Below are positions 35,591-43,670 of a stretch of DNA of 64,000 nucleotides, piece by piece; position 1 is the first letter of the stretch; each line of letters opens with the position of its first letter. Origin of the DNA: Sunxiuqinia sp965372405 (GTDB taxonomy: Bacteria; Bacteroidota; Bacteroidia; Bacteroidales; Prolixibacteraceae); assembly GCA_965372405.1 (NCBI GenBank), contig CBDVCE010000014.1, positions 11,131 through 75,130 on the forward strand, given 5' to 3'. The position numbers and the translations under genes are program-made. The notes beneath the pieces are model-generated. The model did no database searches and had not been told where the DNA came from. It saw nothing but the letters and a program-made list of their open reading frames with translations.

Positions 35591-37081
35591 CTACATCCAA
35601 TTCTCCTTGGAGTTTTCAATTGTATAAAGCATGTAATCTTTTATCTCAATGGCTTGTCCCATTGCTATCTCATTAATCGAGACTGAAGTGCCAGCCATGA
35701 TCACATTAATTGTTGCAGTATCTCTAAATCTTTGGAAAAGAGATTGTTTTATTGTTATTCCCTGAGCTTTGAAGTATTCGATAATTGTAAGCTTCTTTGC
35801 GAATGAGCCATGATTTACTTTCAAAAATTGGGTATTTAATTCGTAAGAGCGTTTTATCCAACTTAACCACGACACCCACAAACCAAAAAGAATTATACTG
35901 ACAGAAAGTAAAACGAACCAATAACTAATAAACAAAAGCAGCAGGCTAACTGCCGCAGGGATAATAGCACCAAATATAACTCTACGTCTTAGAAAAACAT
36001 GATGAGGACGAAGTGTCTCAAATCTTTCAAATCCATTTTCACCGAAAACAGAGTTGCGTGTTTTAGCAGAAACAATTTTGTTACAACCCGGAATATTGAC
36101 TTTTTCCTTTTTTCTTGAATTTTCAGAACTATTGGCTTGTGAAAGTGAAATGGTTGAAATACCTGCTAGCTTTTGAAGTGGATTTATGCTCTGCCTAAAA
36201 GCTTGGATGCGACTAAACGGAATTGTTATATTTTTTCTTTTCAATAAACCAGAAGTTAAGGTAAATGCCTTTTCAGATTTCTTTAAAGTCAGATTGAAAT
36301 AGAAAAGAATGGTTTCAATCATTGAGATGACAAAGCTGATAAAGATTAGAAAAAAGCCCAATGAAATATAAATAGCAATATCTGAGTTTGCAATAAATGC
36401 TTCTGTTTGTTTTGCGGCACTTTCAATTTGGTTCTTAAATAAATCTTCAACTTGGTGCAAAATATTAAAGCCAAATGCAAAGACTATTGCTAACCCTCTT
36501 AAGTGATTGCGTGTAAGTCCGACTCGTATTAAATCAGCAATCTTGTATTTGAAAACGGTAGAGTTTATTTCAACATCAGGCTTATTGTCAGAGCCTTCTT
36601 CCTCTTCGATGTTTTTTTTGTTAACCGAAAGTAGGTGATCAAGATCCGCTGCAACCGATTTGCGTAATGCAGAAATCTTTATCTCTTTGGTTTTTGAACC
36701 TACCGAATCAATCTCTAATTCAACTACTCCAATAATTTGTTGAAGTAAATTCTGATTCAGGTTTATTGAGACAATTTTATCTAATGGAATTGCAATCGTT
36801 ACTTTTTTAAGATAGCCTTTCTTCAATATAAATTCATTGTTTTCAATGTAAAAGAAGAAATGTCGGTAAGTAAAGTATGAGTGAATGATCAAAAATATTA
36901 CATAGGTAATTAGAGTAAGGTACCCGTAGGTTTTTAATAAGCTATTTCCATCTCCTTTAAATAGGTATAGCACAAGTAATGGCCAGAAGGCTGTAACTGA
37001 TTTACGAATCGAAAATAACAGGAAAAACAAAATTCCAAAAAGAGACTGCCGTTGAGGTTTTGTAAAATCAGTCTTATCCAT
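35591..37081 (-). CDS. Membrane protein with bacterial PH domains (YdbT-like)
   Basis: The 496-residue protein is a multi-repeat bacterial PH-domain (bPH2, formerly DUF304) membrane protein. It has pairs of hydrophobic helices near residues 22-65, 190-210, 245-270 and 365-400. These alternate with PH modules, as in FILKKGYLKKVTIAIPLDKIVSINLNQNLLQQIIGV and TLTSGLLKRKNITIPFSRIQAFRQSINPLQKLAGI. This matches the YdbT type. Its function is not established. It overlaps the preceding YdbS-like gene by eight bases, and such pairs are widely conserved, so the two proteins probably form one complex in the inner membrane. Confidence 0.87.
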   Translation of the reverse strand: MDKTDFTKPQRQSLFGILFFLLFSIRKSVTAFWPLLVLYLFKGDGNSLLKTYGYLTLITYVIFLIIHSYFTYRHFFFYIENNEFILKKGYLKKVTIAIPLDKIVSINLNQNLLQQIIGVVELEIDSVGSKTKEIKISALRKSVAADLDHLLSVNKKNIEEEEGSDNKPDVEINSTVFKYKIADLIRVGLTRNHLRGLAIVFAFGFNILHQVEDLFKNQIESAAKQTEAFIANSDIAIYISLGFFLIFISFVISMIETILFYFNLTLKKSEKAFTLTSGLLKRKNITIPFSRIQAFRQSINPLQKLAGISTISLSQANSSENSRKKEKVNIPGCNKIVSAKTRNSVFGENGFERFETLRPHHVFLRRRVIFGAIIPAAVSLLLLFISYWFVLLSVSIILFGLWVSWLSWIKRSYELNTQFLKVNHGSFAKKLTIIEYFKAQGITIKQSLFQRFRDTATINVIMAGTSVSINEIAMGQAIEIKDYMLYTIENSKENWM

Positions 37082-37586
37082 TTGAGTTTATCTTTTCAGT
37101 TAGCAATTCTTTTAACTGCTGAGCAGTTTCAGGGGAAATACCTCTCAATGATAAATCAGAAGATGAATCGCCAGCTGTGAAAAGTTTTAGCTTCGCTAAT
37201 TTCAGCATTCGGGAAACTACTCCTTGCCTTATTTCCATGTGCTGAATACGGTTAATAGGGATTGTAATAACTTTTCGGTTGATGAATCCCGTTTTATAAT
37301 GGACATCATGTACGCGAATAGCAAATCCTTTATGAGGAAATCCAAGCTGAATAAGAATAAGTTTGGAAGCTGTAAATACTGTTAATGCAGAAATAAAGAT
37401 GATAAAAAATAAGCCGGGAAAATCATTGAACTTATAGAATACAAATCCACCGACTAGGAAAGCAATAAAAAAGATTACTGTCTGTATGTTTTGCAATTTC
37501 TTATATCTACGCAATAAGGGCTGAAAATCAATGGTATCACATTGTGGCAGCTTTGAAAGTTCAATCTCTTCGTTATGAAAAATCAT
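37074..37586 (-). CDS. Membrane protein with single bacterial PH domain (YdbS-like)
   Basis: The 170-residue protein has two adjacent transmembrane helices (about 35-52 and 55-75). One bPH2 module follows, with the hallmark KTGFINRKVITIPINRIQHMEIRQGVVSRMLKLAKLKLFTAGDSSSD. It is the YdbS-type partner of the larger protein encoded directly downstream, and the ATG of that gene lies inside this coding sequence, suggesting coupled translation. The pair lies 50 bp downstream of ispG on the same strand and may be read from the same promoter. Confidence 0.87.
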   Translation of the reverse strand: MIFHNEEIELSKLPQCDTIDFQPLLRRYKKLQNIQTVIFFIAFLVGGFVFYKFNDFPGLFFIIFISALTVFTASKLILIQLGFPHKGFAIRVHDVHYKTGFINRKVITIPINRIQHMEIRQGVVSRMLKLAKLKLFTAGDSSSDLSLRGISPETAQQLKELLTEKINSNG

Positions 37587-37636
37587 ATCTATTATTTTGG
37601 AAAGATGAAGATATGAAAAATCTGATAGAATATTTT

Positions 37637-39496
37637 TTACTCTTCCGGGTCTCTCCAGTCCCCATTTTCGCGGATAAGAGTTTCCAGTTCGTAAACTGCC
37701 ATTTCGAATGGAATGTGGCGCTTCTTTAAGCTTTGTCCTTTGTATAAATTTACATTTCCTGGTCCAGCACCAACAAAACCATAATCACTGTCACCCATTT
37801 CACCCGGACCATTAACAACACAGCCCATTACTCCAATTTTTAGATGGTTTAGATGTTTAAAATGAGCCTTGATTTTTTTTGTAGTTTCATGGAGGTCAAA
37901 CAAAGTACGACCACAGCCAGGACAGGAAATAAATTCAGTTTTAGTCACACGCATACGACTGGCCTGAAGTATTGAGAAACTCAAATCTTTCAAATCGGTG
38001 AAGGTAACACTATCACCCTCATTGGTAATGCAAACTCCATCACCATAACCGTCAATCAACAATCCCCCAAGATCAATGGATGCTTTTATCTGTAGGTTCT
38101 CAAGACGAGCTTCTTTGTATTTTCTGTGAATTATAACAGGAACTTTCCAGATGTGTGTTTCCAGATTCATAAAGAATGCGCGCAGTTCAGCAGATGGGTT
38201 CTTATTGAAACTTTCTAAGATCAAAACCGTTTTGCGGGTTTGCTTTAGCTTCATAATGATCTCTGGATTGGCAGCCATGAAGCGGTCAAACTCAGGTTTG
38301 TTTGTTCTAATAAACTTCATTTGTCCCCAATGAGTACCGCCATACAGGTAATCTTCAATACTTAAAATTGGATATGAGTTGCCTTCAATATCGTAAACAT
38401 GATCATTTTTTAGGAAGTACTCTGGAATTTGCTTCCCCCGTAATGGAAGAATCTCATACATACTGCGTTCCCTAAGGTCGGCAAGTACAATTGGAGGTTG
38501 TTTCCCTCCCATATTTATTACCGGACGCACGGAACGTCTTTCGTATTCAAATGGATTTGTTTGTGCAAAAAGTGAAGCAGAAATTGGTTCGTGATTTCTG
38601 TAGGTACTAACATGATCGATCATCTTTTTGGCAACTGGAATTTCATTCTCCGGCTCTTCGGTAAGTGAGACCCTGATTGTATCACCAATTCCATCAACCA
38701 GCAAGGCGCCAATTCCAACAGCCGATTTGATGCGACCATCTTCACCTTCTCCAGCTTCAGTAACGCCAAGATGAAGTGGGAACTCCATATCTTCAACGCG
38801 CATCTTCTTGTTCAGCATGCGAACAGTATAAACCATCATTCGCGTATTGCTTGATTTAATAGAGATGACCACATTATTGTAATCAACCTTTTTGCAAATG
38901 CGCAGGAATTCCATAACAGACTCTGAAATGCCAGATGGAGTATCACCAAATCTGCTCATAATCCGGTCGGAAAGCGAGCCGTGGTTTGCACCAATACGTA
39001 ACGCTGTATTGGTCTTTTTTAAAACCTTCAGAAAAGGAATAAACTGTTCTTCAATCTTCCGTAATTCTTCTTTGTATTCCTGATCAGTGTAAATATGATG
39101 CTCAAAACGAGCACGTTTGTCGTAAAAATTCCCTGGGTTAATTCGGATTTTCGCAACATACTTTGCTGCAATCTCTGCAAGTCTGGGATTAAAATGAATG
39201 TCAGCAATCAGTGGCGTTTCATATCCACGTGCAACCAATTCCTTTTTAATGTTTTTAAGGTTCTCCGCATCATTGATTCCTTTTACAGTAACACGCACAT
39301 ATTCGGCACCTGCTTTCACAATTCGGATAATCTGTTTAACAGTAGCTTCTGTGTCTCTGGAATCAGTATCTGTCATCGATTGGATGCGAATGGGATATTC
39401 ACTCCCCAACGGAACTTTACCTATTTCTGTAATGGACGTTGTTTGACGTTTATATTTGGTCAAATCCTTAATGTAATTAAAGTTCCGATCTTTCAT
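37637..39496 (-). CDS. ispG: 4-hydroxy-3-methylbut-2-enyl diphosphate synthase, long form
   Basis: IspG (GcpE) converts methylerythritol cyclodiphosphate to HMBPP in the MEP isoprenoid pathway, using a [4Fe-4S] cluster. The N-terminal TIM barrel (about 15-280) has IQSMTDTDSRDTEATVKQI and GANHGSLSDRI. The C-terminal reductase-like domain carries the cluster ligands Cys525 and Cys528 (CPGC), Cys559 (GVMGCVVNGPGE) and Glu566. At 619 residues it is the long version with an insert of roughly 250 residues (about 270-510) between the two domains, known from Bacteroidota, Chlamydiae and plants; the E. coli enzyme has about 370. Two TAnnTTTG boxes lie just upstream. Confidence 0.96.
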   Translation of the reverse strand: MKDRNFNYIKDLTKYKRQTTSITEIGKVPLGSEYPIRIQSMTDTDSRDTEATVKQIIRIVKAGAEYVRVTVKGINDAENLKNIKKELVARGYETPLIADIHFNPRLAEIAAKYVAKIRINPGNFYDKRARFEHHIYTDQEYKEELRKIEEQFIPFLKVLKKTNTALRIGANHGSLSDRIMSRFGDTPSGISESVMEFLRICKKVDYNNVVISIKSSNTRMMVYTVRMLNKKMRVEDMEFPLHLGVTEAGEGEDGRIKSAVGIGALLVDGIGDTIRVSLTEEPENEIPVAKKMIDHVSTYRNHEPISASLFAQTNPFEYERRSVRPVINMGGKQPPIVLADLRERSMYEILPLRGKQIPEYFLKNDHVYDIEGNSYPILSIEDYLYGGTHWGQMKFIRTNKPEFDRFMAANPEIIMKLKQTRKTVLILESFNKNPSAELRAFFMNLETHIWKVPVIIHRKYKEARLENLQIKASIDLGGLLIDGYGDGVCITNEGDSVTFTDLKDLSFSILQASRMRVTKTEFISCPGCGRTLFDLHETTKKIKAHFKHLNHLKIGVMGCVVNGPGEMGDSDYGFVGAGPGNVNLYKGQSLKKRHIPFEMAVYELETLIRENGDWRDPEE

Positions 39497-39522
39497 TTTT
39501 TAGCCTTCTTTTTTGAGCGCCA

Positions 39523-39550
39523 CAAAGTTAATTTAAAGTTAACAAATATA
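39523..39550 (-). promoter_or_regulatory. Two possible -7 boxes upstream of ispG
   Basis: On the minus strand, bases 39530-39523 read TAACTTTG and bases 39550-39543 read TATATTTG, both perfect TAnnTTTG matches. The nearer one would start transcription about 20 bases before the ispG ATG. -33 boxes are only partial (TTTT). Confidence 0.45.
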
Positions 39551-39713
39551 AAAAGGGGAATGAGGAAATATCACTGCTTTCCGCTAATAAAGCGTTAATA
39601 AATTATGTCCTTAATGTTACTTTGGGCTATTTTTTGAACAGAAACTATGAATGTTTGAAAAAAACAGCAATTTTGAATGCAGTGATGAAGCCTGTTTTCT
39701 GGCTTGATTTGCT

Positions 39714-39721
39714 TATTTTTG
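39714..39721 (+). promoter_or_regulatory. -7 box upstream of gldA
   Basis: TATTTTTG is a perfect TAnnTTTG, 20 bp before the gldA ATG. No clear TTTG lies 19-21 bp upstream. Confidence 0.4.
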
Positions 39722-39740
39722 ATGAATACAAAACATCAAT

Positions 39741-40652
39741 ATGTCAATTCAGATTCAAGATATCAGTAAGTTTTATGGGAGTCAAAAAGCACTTGATTCA
39801 GTTAGTTTCGAACTGAAAAAAGGAGAGTTGGTTGGTTTTCTGGGACCAAACGGAGCTGGGAAATCCACAATGATGAAAATAATAACTGGATATTTGGCTG
39901 CTGATTCTGGTTCTATTTCGATTAATGGTACACCTGTATCTCCCGAAAATTATCAAATACGAAATAAACTCGGTTACCTGCCAGAGCACAATCCTTTATA
40001 TACTGATCTTTTTGTGAAAGAATATCTTGATTTGGTTGCCGGCTTTTATAAGCTTGATCAGCGTAAAAGAAGGATTGATGAAGCTATTGAAATGACGGGT
40101 TTGGGTTTGGAGCAGAAGAAAAAAATTGGTGCTCTTTCAAAAGGATACCGACAACGTTTAGGATTGGCACAGGCCTTGATTCATGATCCACAGGTGCTGA
40201 TTTTGGATGAACCAACTACCGGACTGGATCCCAATCAACTGGAAGAAATTCGTTCACTAATTCGAAATATAAGTCAGGAAAAAACGGTTCTTTTCTCTAC
40301 TCACATTATGCAGGAGGTTGAGGCAATTTGTTCACGTGTTATCATTATAAACAATGGAAAATTGATTGCCGATAGTTCTGTTGATGTGTTGAAAAATAGA
40401 CGAATAAAAAGTTCACAGCAGGTTTGGGTTGAGTTTAACCAAGCTGTTGATCTTTCTGAATTGAAGGAGAAACTTCCAGTTACTAATGTCGAAAAGAAAG
40501 GTGAAAGTTTTCTTTTGTTTTCATCATCTGATGCTGATTTGCGCCCTTTACTTTTTGATTTTGCAGTTGAAAATGAGCTGAAAATATTAAGCATGAATGA
40601 GCAGCAGTCAAGTCTTGAAGATGTATTTCAACAATTAACTCAAGCCAAATGA
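39741..40652 (+). CDS. gldA: GldA-type ABC transporter ATP-binding protein
   Basis: The 303-residue protein is an ABC ATPase with Walker A GPNGAGKST (about residues 36-44), the signature LSKGYRQRLGLAQAL in place of canonical LSGGQ, Walker B VLILDEPTTGLDP and the switch histidine in LFSTH. Length and the C-terminal extension match GldA, which in gliding Bacteroidota works with the membrane proteins GldF and GldG. Those two genes are not beside it here, and the family also includes generic multidrug/Nod-type ATPases, so the gliding assignment is likely but not proven. Its stop overlaps the start of the glycosyltransferase gene by four bases (ATGA), so the two are translationally coupled. Confidence 0.8.
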   Translation: MSIQIQDISKFYGSQKALDSVSFELKKGELVGFLGPNGAGKSTMMKIITGYLAADSGSISINGTPVSPENYQIRNKLGYLPEHNPLYTDLFVKEYLDLVAGFYKLDQRKRRIDEAIEMTGLGLEQKKKIGALSKGYRQRLGLAQALIHDPQVLILDEPTTGLDPNQLEEIRSLIRNISQEKTVLFSTHIMQEVEAICSRVIIINNGKLIADSSVDVLKNRRIKSSQQVWVEFNQAVDLSELKEKLPVTNVEKKGESFLLFSSSDADLRPLLFDFAVENELKILSMNEQQSSLEDVFQQLTQAK

Positions 40653-41647
40653 TTCCAGAAGTCTCCATTGTTCTTCCATTTTATAATGCTGAAAGCACAT
40701 TGGAGCGAGCTATTGTTTCCATAATCGATCAGAGTTTTTCCGACTTTGAATTGCTGCTGATTGATAACAATTCTACTGATCTGGGGTCTGAAATTGCCAA
40801 ATCATTTGCTATAAAAGATAAACGGATTAAGCTGTTTCGAGAAGAACAACAGGGAGTTGTTTTTGCGATGAACAAAGGGATGGAATTGGCACAAGGACGT
40901 TTCATTGCCAGAATGGATGCTGATGACGTCTCTTATCCAAAGCGACTGGAAAAGCAATTGAAGTTTCTGGTTGATAATCCTGAGATTGGATTAGTGGGAT
41001 GCAATGTCAGGCATGTTTCTGATTTGCCTTCCAAAGGAATGAGCCGGTTTGTAGATTGGGTGAACTCGTTTCACTCCCCAAAAGAAATCTGGCAAAATCG
41101 CTTTGTGGAGATTCCGCTGATTCAACCTTCGGTCATTTTTAGAAGCCATTTGTGGGAGGTACATGGCAATTATCAGGAAGGAGATTTCCCCGAAGATTAT
41201 GAATTGTTTTTGCGTTGGTTAGATGCCGGAGTGCGATTCAAAAAAATAAAAGAGACATTATTGGAATGGCACGATTCCTCTGGTCGGCTAACCCGTAACG
41301 ATTCACGCTACAGCTCTGAAGCTTTTTATAAAACCAAAACCTTCTATTTTGTCAAATGGTTTTCGCGAACCATAACCGATAAGCCACTCTGGATTTGGGG
41401 GGCAGGGCGAAAAGCAAGGCAACGTACCCGTTTACTCGAAGAAGAAGGGCTTACTATTGCTGGTTATTTTGACTTAAAAGCCCAAAGGATATCGAACAAA
41501 CAATGTAAGTCTTACGAAGATATGCCTAACCCTGGTGAAATATTCATTCTCTCCATGGTGGGAAATCATGGTGCCCGTGAAAAGATTTCCGATTTTCTAA
41601 ATAGAAAAGGATATATGCAAGGGACAGATTATTTGTTGATGTCGTAA
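40649..41647 (+). CDS. Family 2 glycosyltransferase with extra C-terminal domain
   Basis: The 332-residue protein has a GT-A glycosyltransferase domain (about 1-215): VSIVLPFYNAESTLERAIVS at the start, LLIDNNSTD, and the DxD metal site in RMDADD. The acceptor region has the GN/ED pair in GDFPEDYELFLRW. From about residue 248 a second segment begins with LWIWGAGRKARQRTRLLEEEG and GYFDLKAQR, which looks like a small nucleotide-binding Rossmann-like unit found at the C-terminus of some Bacteroidota GT2 proteins. Without a signal or transmembrane helix it is cytoplasmic. Donor and acceptor are unknown; no polysaccharide cluster surrounds it. It shares a transcript with gldA and is followed directly by a REP-like repeat. 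Confidence 0.88.
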   Translation: MIPEVSIVLPFYNAESTLERAIVSIIDQSFSDFELLLIDNNSTDLGSEIAKSFAIKDKRIKLFREEQQGVVFAMNKGMELAQGRFIARMDADDVSYPKRLEKQLKFLVDNPEIGLVGCNVRHVSDLPSKGMSRFVDWVNSFHSPKEIWQNRFVEIPLIQPSVIFRSHLWEVHGNYQEGDFPEDYELFLRWLDAGVRFKKIKETLLEWHDSSGRLTRNDSRYSSEAFYKTKTFYFVKWFSRTITDKPLWIWGAGRKARQRTRLLEEEGLTIAGYFDLKAQRISNKQCKSYEDMPNPGEIFILSMVGNHGAREKISDFLNRKGYMQGTDYLLMS

Positions 41648-41648
41648 T

Positions 41649-41706
41649 GGGTGCGGAAGTTTCCTAACTTCCGATTTTACTTAGCGATTTTGAAATCGCA
41701 TCACCC
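41649..41706 (-). repeat. REP-like double-hairpin repeat, copy 2
   Basis: The outer arms GGGTG (41649-41653) and CACCC (41702-41706) enclose two perfect hairpins: CGGAAGTT/AACTTCCG (41654-41673) and GCGATTT/AAATCGC (41684-41699). The reverse complement aligns over its length with 6954-7006. This copy has both stems intact. It begins two bases after the glycosyltransferase stop codon and may also stabilise or terminate that transcript. Confidence 0.75.
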
Positions 41707-41863
41707 TTCGTTTTGAAAATACACTCCTTTACAACAGCCTCAATAAAAGTATGCTTACCTTTTTAATATTTCATAAGTATGTTTTTTGGCAAGTAGACTC
41801 AGTGTGAATTTTCATCTAAAACAACCCTTTAAAGACCCAATTGTCTTTTTCTTTAATTCTTGT

Positions 41864-41892
41864 TTTGCATTTAAAAAAAACTGTTAACTTTG
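41864..41892 (+). promoter_or_regulatory. Promoter of metK
   Basis: TTTG at 41864-41867 and TAACTTTG at 41885-41892 match the Bacteroidota boxes with a 17-bp spacer, which is at the short end. Transcription would start near 41898, just before the SAM-II aptamer, which supports both calls. Confidence 0.65.
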
Positions 41893-41902
41893 CATCGATT
41901 AT

Positions 41903-41954
41903 GTGGACGGATTTGAGATTGATTGCAACCACAGTAAAAAATGCTAAAGCAGTC
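41903..41954 (+). promoter_or_regulatory. SAM-II riboswitch aptamer upstream of metK
   Basis: The layout is that of the SAM-II (SAM-alpha) aptamer. Stem P1 is GTGG (41903-41906) with CCAC (41929-41932). The loop contains the conserved GGATTTGA and TTGCAA strings. The 3' part has TAAAAAATGCTAAAGC. A pseudoknot can form between GATTGC (41921-41926) and GCAGTC (41949-41954) with one wobble. SAM-II binds S-adenosylmethionine and represses translation or expression of methionine and SAM genes in Alphaproteobacteria and Bacteroidota. Here it would give feedback control of the enzyme that makes its ligand. The metK ATG is about 100 bases further on, farther than in usual SAM-II arrangements where the ribosome site directly follows. 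Confidence 0.85.
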
Positions 41955-42056
41955 GGCTTTTATTAAAAGCTTCATCTCAACCCCTCCTTTTGTTAAACAA
42001 TTTTATTACTGGTCGGTTAAGTATTTCGGCTTTGTATAAATAAACGCAAAAGTATT

Positions 42057-43310
42057 ATGAGTTACTTATTTACAAGTGAATCGGTATCAGAAGGACATCC
42101 TGACAAGGTAGCCGATCAAATTTCAGATGCATTGTTAGACGAGTTTTTGGCCTTTGACCCACAGTCGAAAGTAGCCTGTGAAACACTCGTAACCACTGGG
42201 CAAGTAGTATTGGCTGGTGAGGTGAAATCAAAAACCTATGTGGATGTGCAGGAAACTGCCCGCAAGGTGATCAATGACATTGGCTACACGAAAGCCGAGT
42301 ATCGTTTTGATGGCGATTCATGCGGCGTGTTCTCAGCCATTCATGAGCAAAGCCCTGATATCAACCAAGGTGTTGAAAGAACTGAGAAGATGGATCAGGG
42401 AGCTGGCGATCAAGGAATGATGTTTGGATATGCCAATCGCGAAACGGATAACTTTATGCCGTTGCCATTGGAGCTTTCGCATATTATTTTGGTAGAAATG
42501 GCCAAAGTACGTCGCGAAGGAAAAGACATGACTTACCTTCGTCCTGACTCAAAATCACAGGTGACTATTGAGTACAATGAAGACAACTCTCCTAAGCGGG
42601 TTGACACGATAGTTGTTTCAACTCAGCATGATGAATTTGATGCTGATGAGCCAATGCTAGCAAAGATCAAAGAAGATGTAATTAAAATATTGATGCCTCG
42701 CGTAATTGCTCAATTACCAGAACGTGTTCAGGTGTTGTTTGGTGACGACATTATCTATCACGTAAATCCAACTGGTAAATTTGTGATTGGCGGGCCTCAT
42801 GGAGATACAGGCTTAACAGGTCGTAAGATTATTGTAGATACTTACGGTGGTAAAGGTGCTCACGGTGGTGGGGCTTTTTCGGGTAAAGATCCTTCAAAGG
42901 TAGATCGTTCGGCAGCTTATGCTTCTCGTCATATTGCAAAGAATCTGGTTGCTGCAGGTGTTGCTGATGAGGTGTTAGTACAGTTAGCTTATGCCATTGG
43001 CGTTGCACAACCAGTTGGTATTTTTGTAAATACTTATGGTACTGCAAAAGTAGATTTGGATGATAGTGTGATTGCTGAAAAAGTACAAGCAATTTTTGAT
43101 CTTCGCCCTGCCGCGATCGAAGAACGCTTAAAATTGCGTAACCCAATTTATCGCGAAACTGCAGCTTACGGACATATGGGACGTATACCAGTAACAATTA
43201 CCAAAACTTTTGAATCACCCTATTCAGGAAAAAAAGAAATAGAAGTTGAATTGTTTACCTGGGAGAAATTGGACTATGTAGATCAAATTAAAACTAGCTT
43301 TAGCTTATAG
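42057..43310 (+). CDS. metK: S-adenosylmethionine synthetase
   Basis: The 417-residue enzyme makes S-adenosylmethionine from methionine and ATP. The signature strings are all present: TSESVSEGHPDKVADQISDALLD at the start, DQGAGDQGMMFGYA (about 116-129), FVIGGPHGDTGLTGRKIIVDTYGG, and the P-loop-like GGGAFSGKDPSKVDRSAAYASRHIAKNLVAAG. Length is slightly above the E. coli enzyme (384), as is common in Bacteroidota. It is monocistronic, with its own promoter and SAM-II riboswitch upstream and a terminator 23 bp downstream. mtnN in this window removes by-products of the same methyl cycle. Confidence 0.98.
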   Translation: MSYLFTSESVSEGHPDKVADQISDALLDEFLAFDPQSKVACETLVTTGQVVLAGEVKSKTYVDVQETARKVINDIGYTKAEYRFDGDSCGVFSAIHEQSPDINQGVERTEKMDQGAGDQGMMFGYANRETDNFMPLPLELSHIILVEMAKVRREGKDMTYLRPDSKSQVTIEYNEDNSPKRVDTIVVSTQHDEFDADEPMLAKIKEDVIKILMPRVIAQLPERVQVLFGDDIIYHVNPTGKFVIGGPHGDTGLTGRKIIVDTYGGKGAHGGGAFSGKDPSKVDRSAAYASRHIAKNLVAAGVADEVLVQLAYAIGVAQPVGIFVNTYGTAKVDLDDSVIAEKVQAIFDLRPAAIEERLKLRNPIYRETAAYGHMGRIPVTITKTFESPYSGKKEIEVELFTWEKLDYVDQIKTSFSL

Positions 43311-43332
43311 TAGACTACACTAAGATATTTAC

Positions 43333-43361
43333 AGTCCGGTCAGTTTGATCGGGCTTTTTTT
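43333..43361 (+). terminator. Terminator of metK
   Basis: AGTCCGGTCA (43333-43342) pairs with TGATCGGGCT (43346-43355) with two wobble pairs around a three-base loop. Seven T residues follow from 43355. Confidence 0.85.
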
Positions 43362-43670
43362 GTCTGTTGTTTTCTCAAAAGAGTAAATTGTCATTCCATC
43401 CGTCTGCTGCTGAATTAGAGTCTTTGTCAGCATATGAATTGCATGTTTTATTAAAGATTTTTAATAAGTTTGTTTTTCTGTAACATATTTGTAATCGAGT
43501 TAACTAACCTTCCATTAATGGGGGTGAATTGATTTATGTGCGCTTTTGAAACGAGTTTTTATTAATTTAATCATTTTGTAATAATTTATTAATCCGACTG
43601 TAATGAATTAACTATTCTTTTGCTTTCTAATTCTAACAAAGAATTATATGAATTATCAATCTAAAGTATA
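43362..43670. other. AT-rich intergenic region before the porin gene
   Basis: This stretch of about 310 bp is strongly AT-rich and must contain the porin promoter. I see no exact TTTG/TAnnTTTG pair, no inverted repeat of note and no small gene. Confidence 0.4.

Larger units (their letters stand above)
41648..42056. other. Intergenic region before metK
   Basis: This 409-bp gap holds a REP-like repeat (41649-41706), an AT-rich stretch with no visible feature (about 41707-41860), a promoter (41864-41892), a SAM-II aptamer (41903-41954) and about 100 bases of leader before the metK start in which I see no clear terminator or further gene. Confidence 0.7.

Noticed and set aside
39622..39816. 64-codon plus-strand frame running into gldA
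   Set aside because: Its second half is the gldA start in another frame, and its first half lacks any domain or promoter of its own.
41901..41966. A 21-codon open frame (ATG at 41901 to TAA at 41966) fully covering the SAM-II aptamer
   Set aside because: All of its sequence is explained by the conserved aptamer, it starts at the predicted transcript end, and there is no leader-peptide feature such as a methionine run. Chance overlap is the simpler reading.
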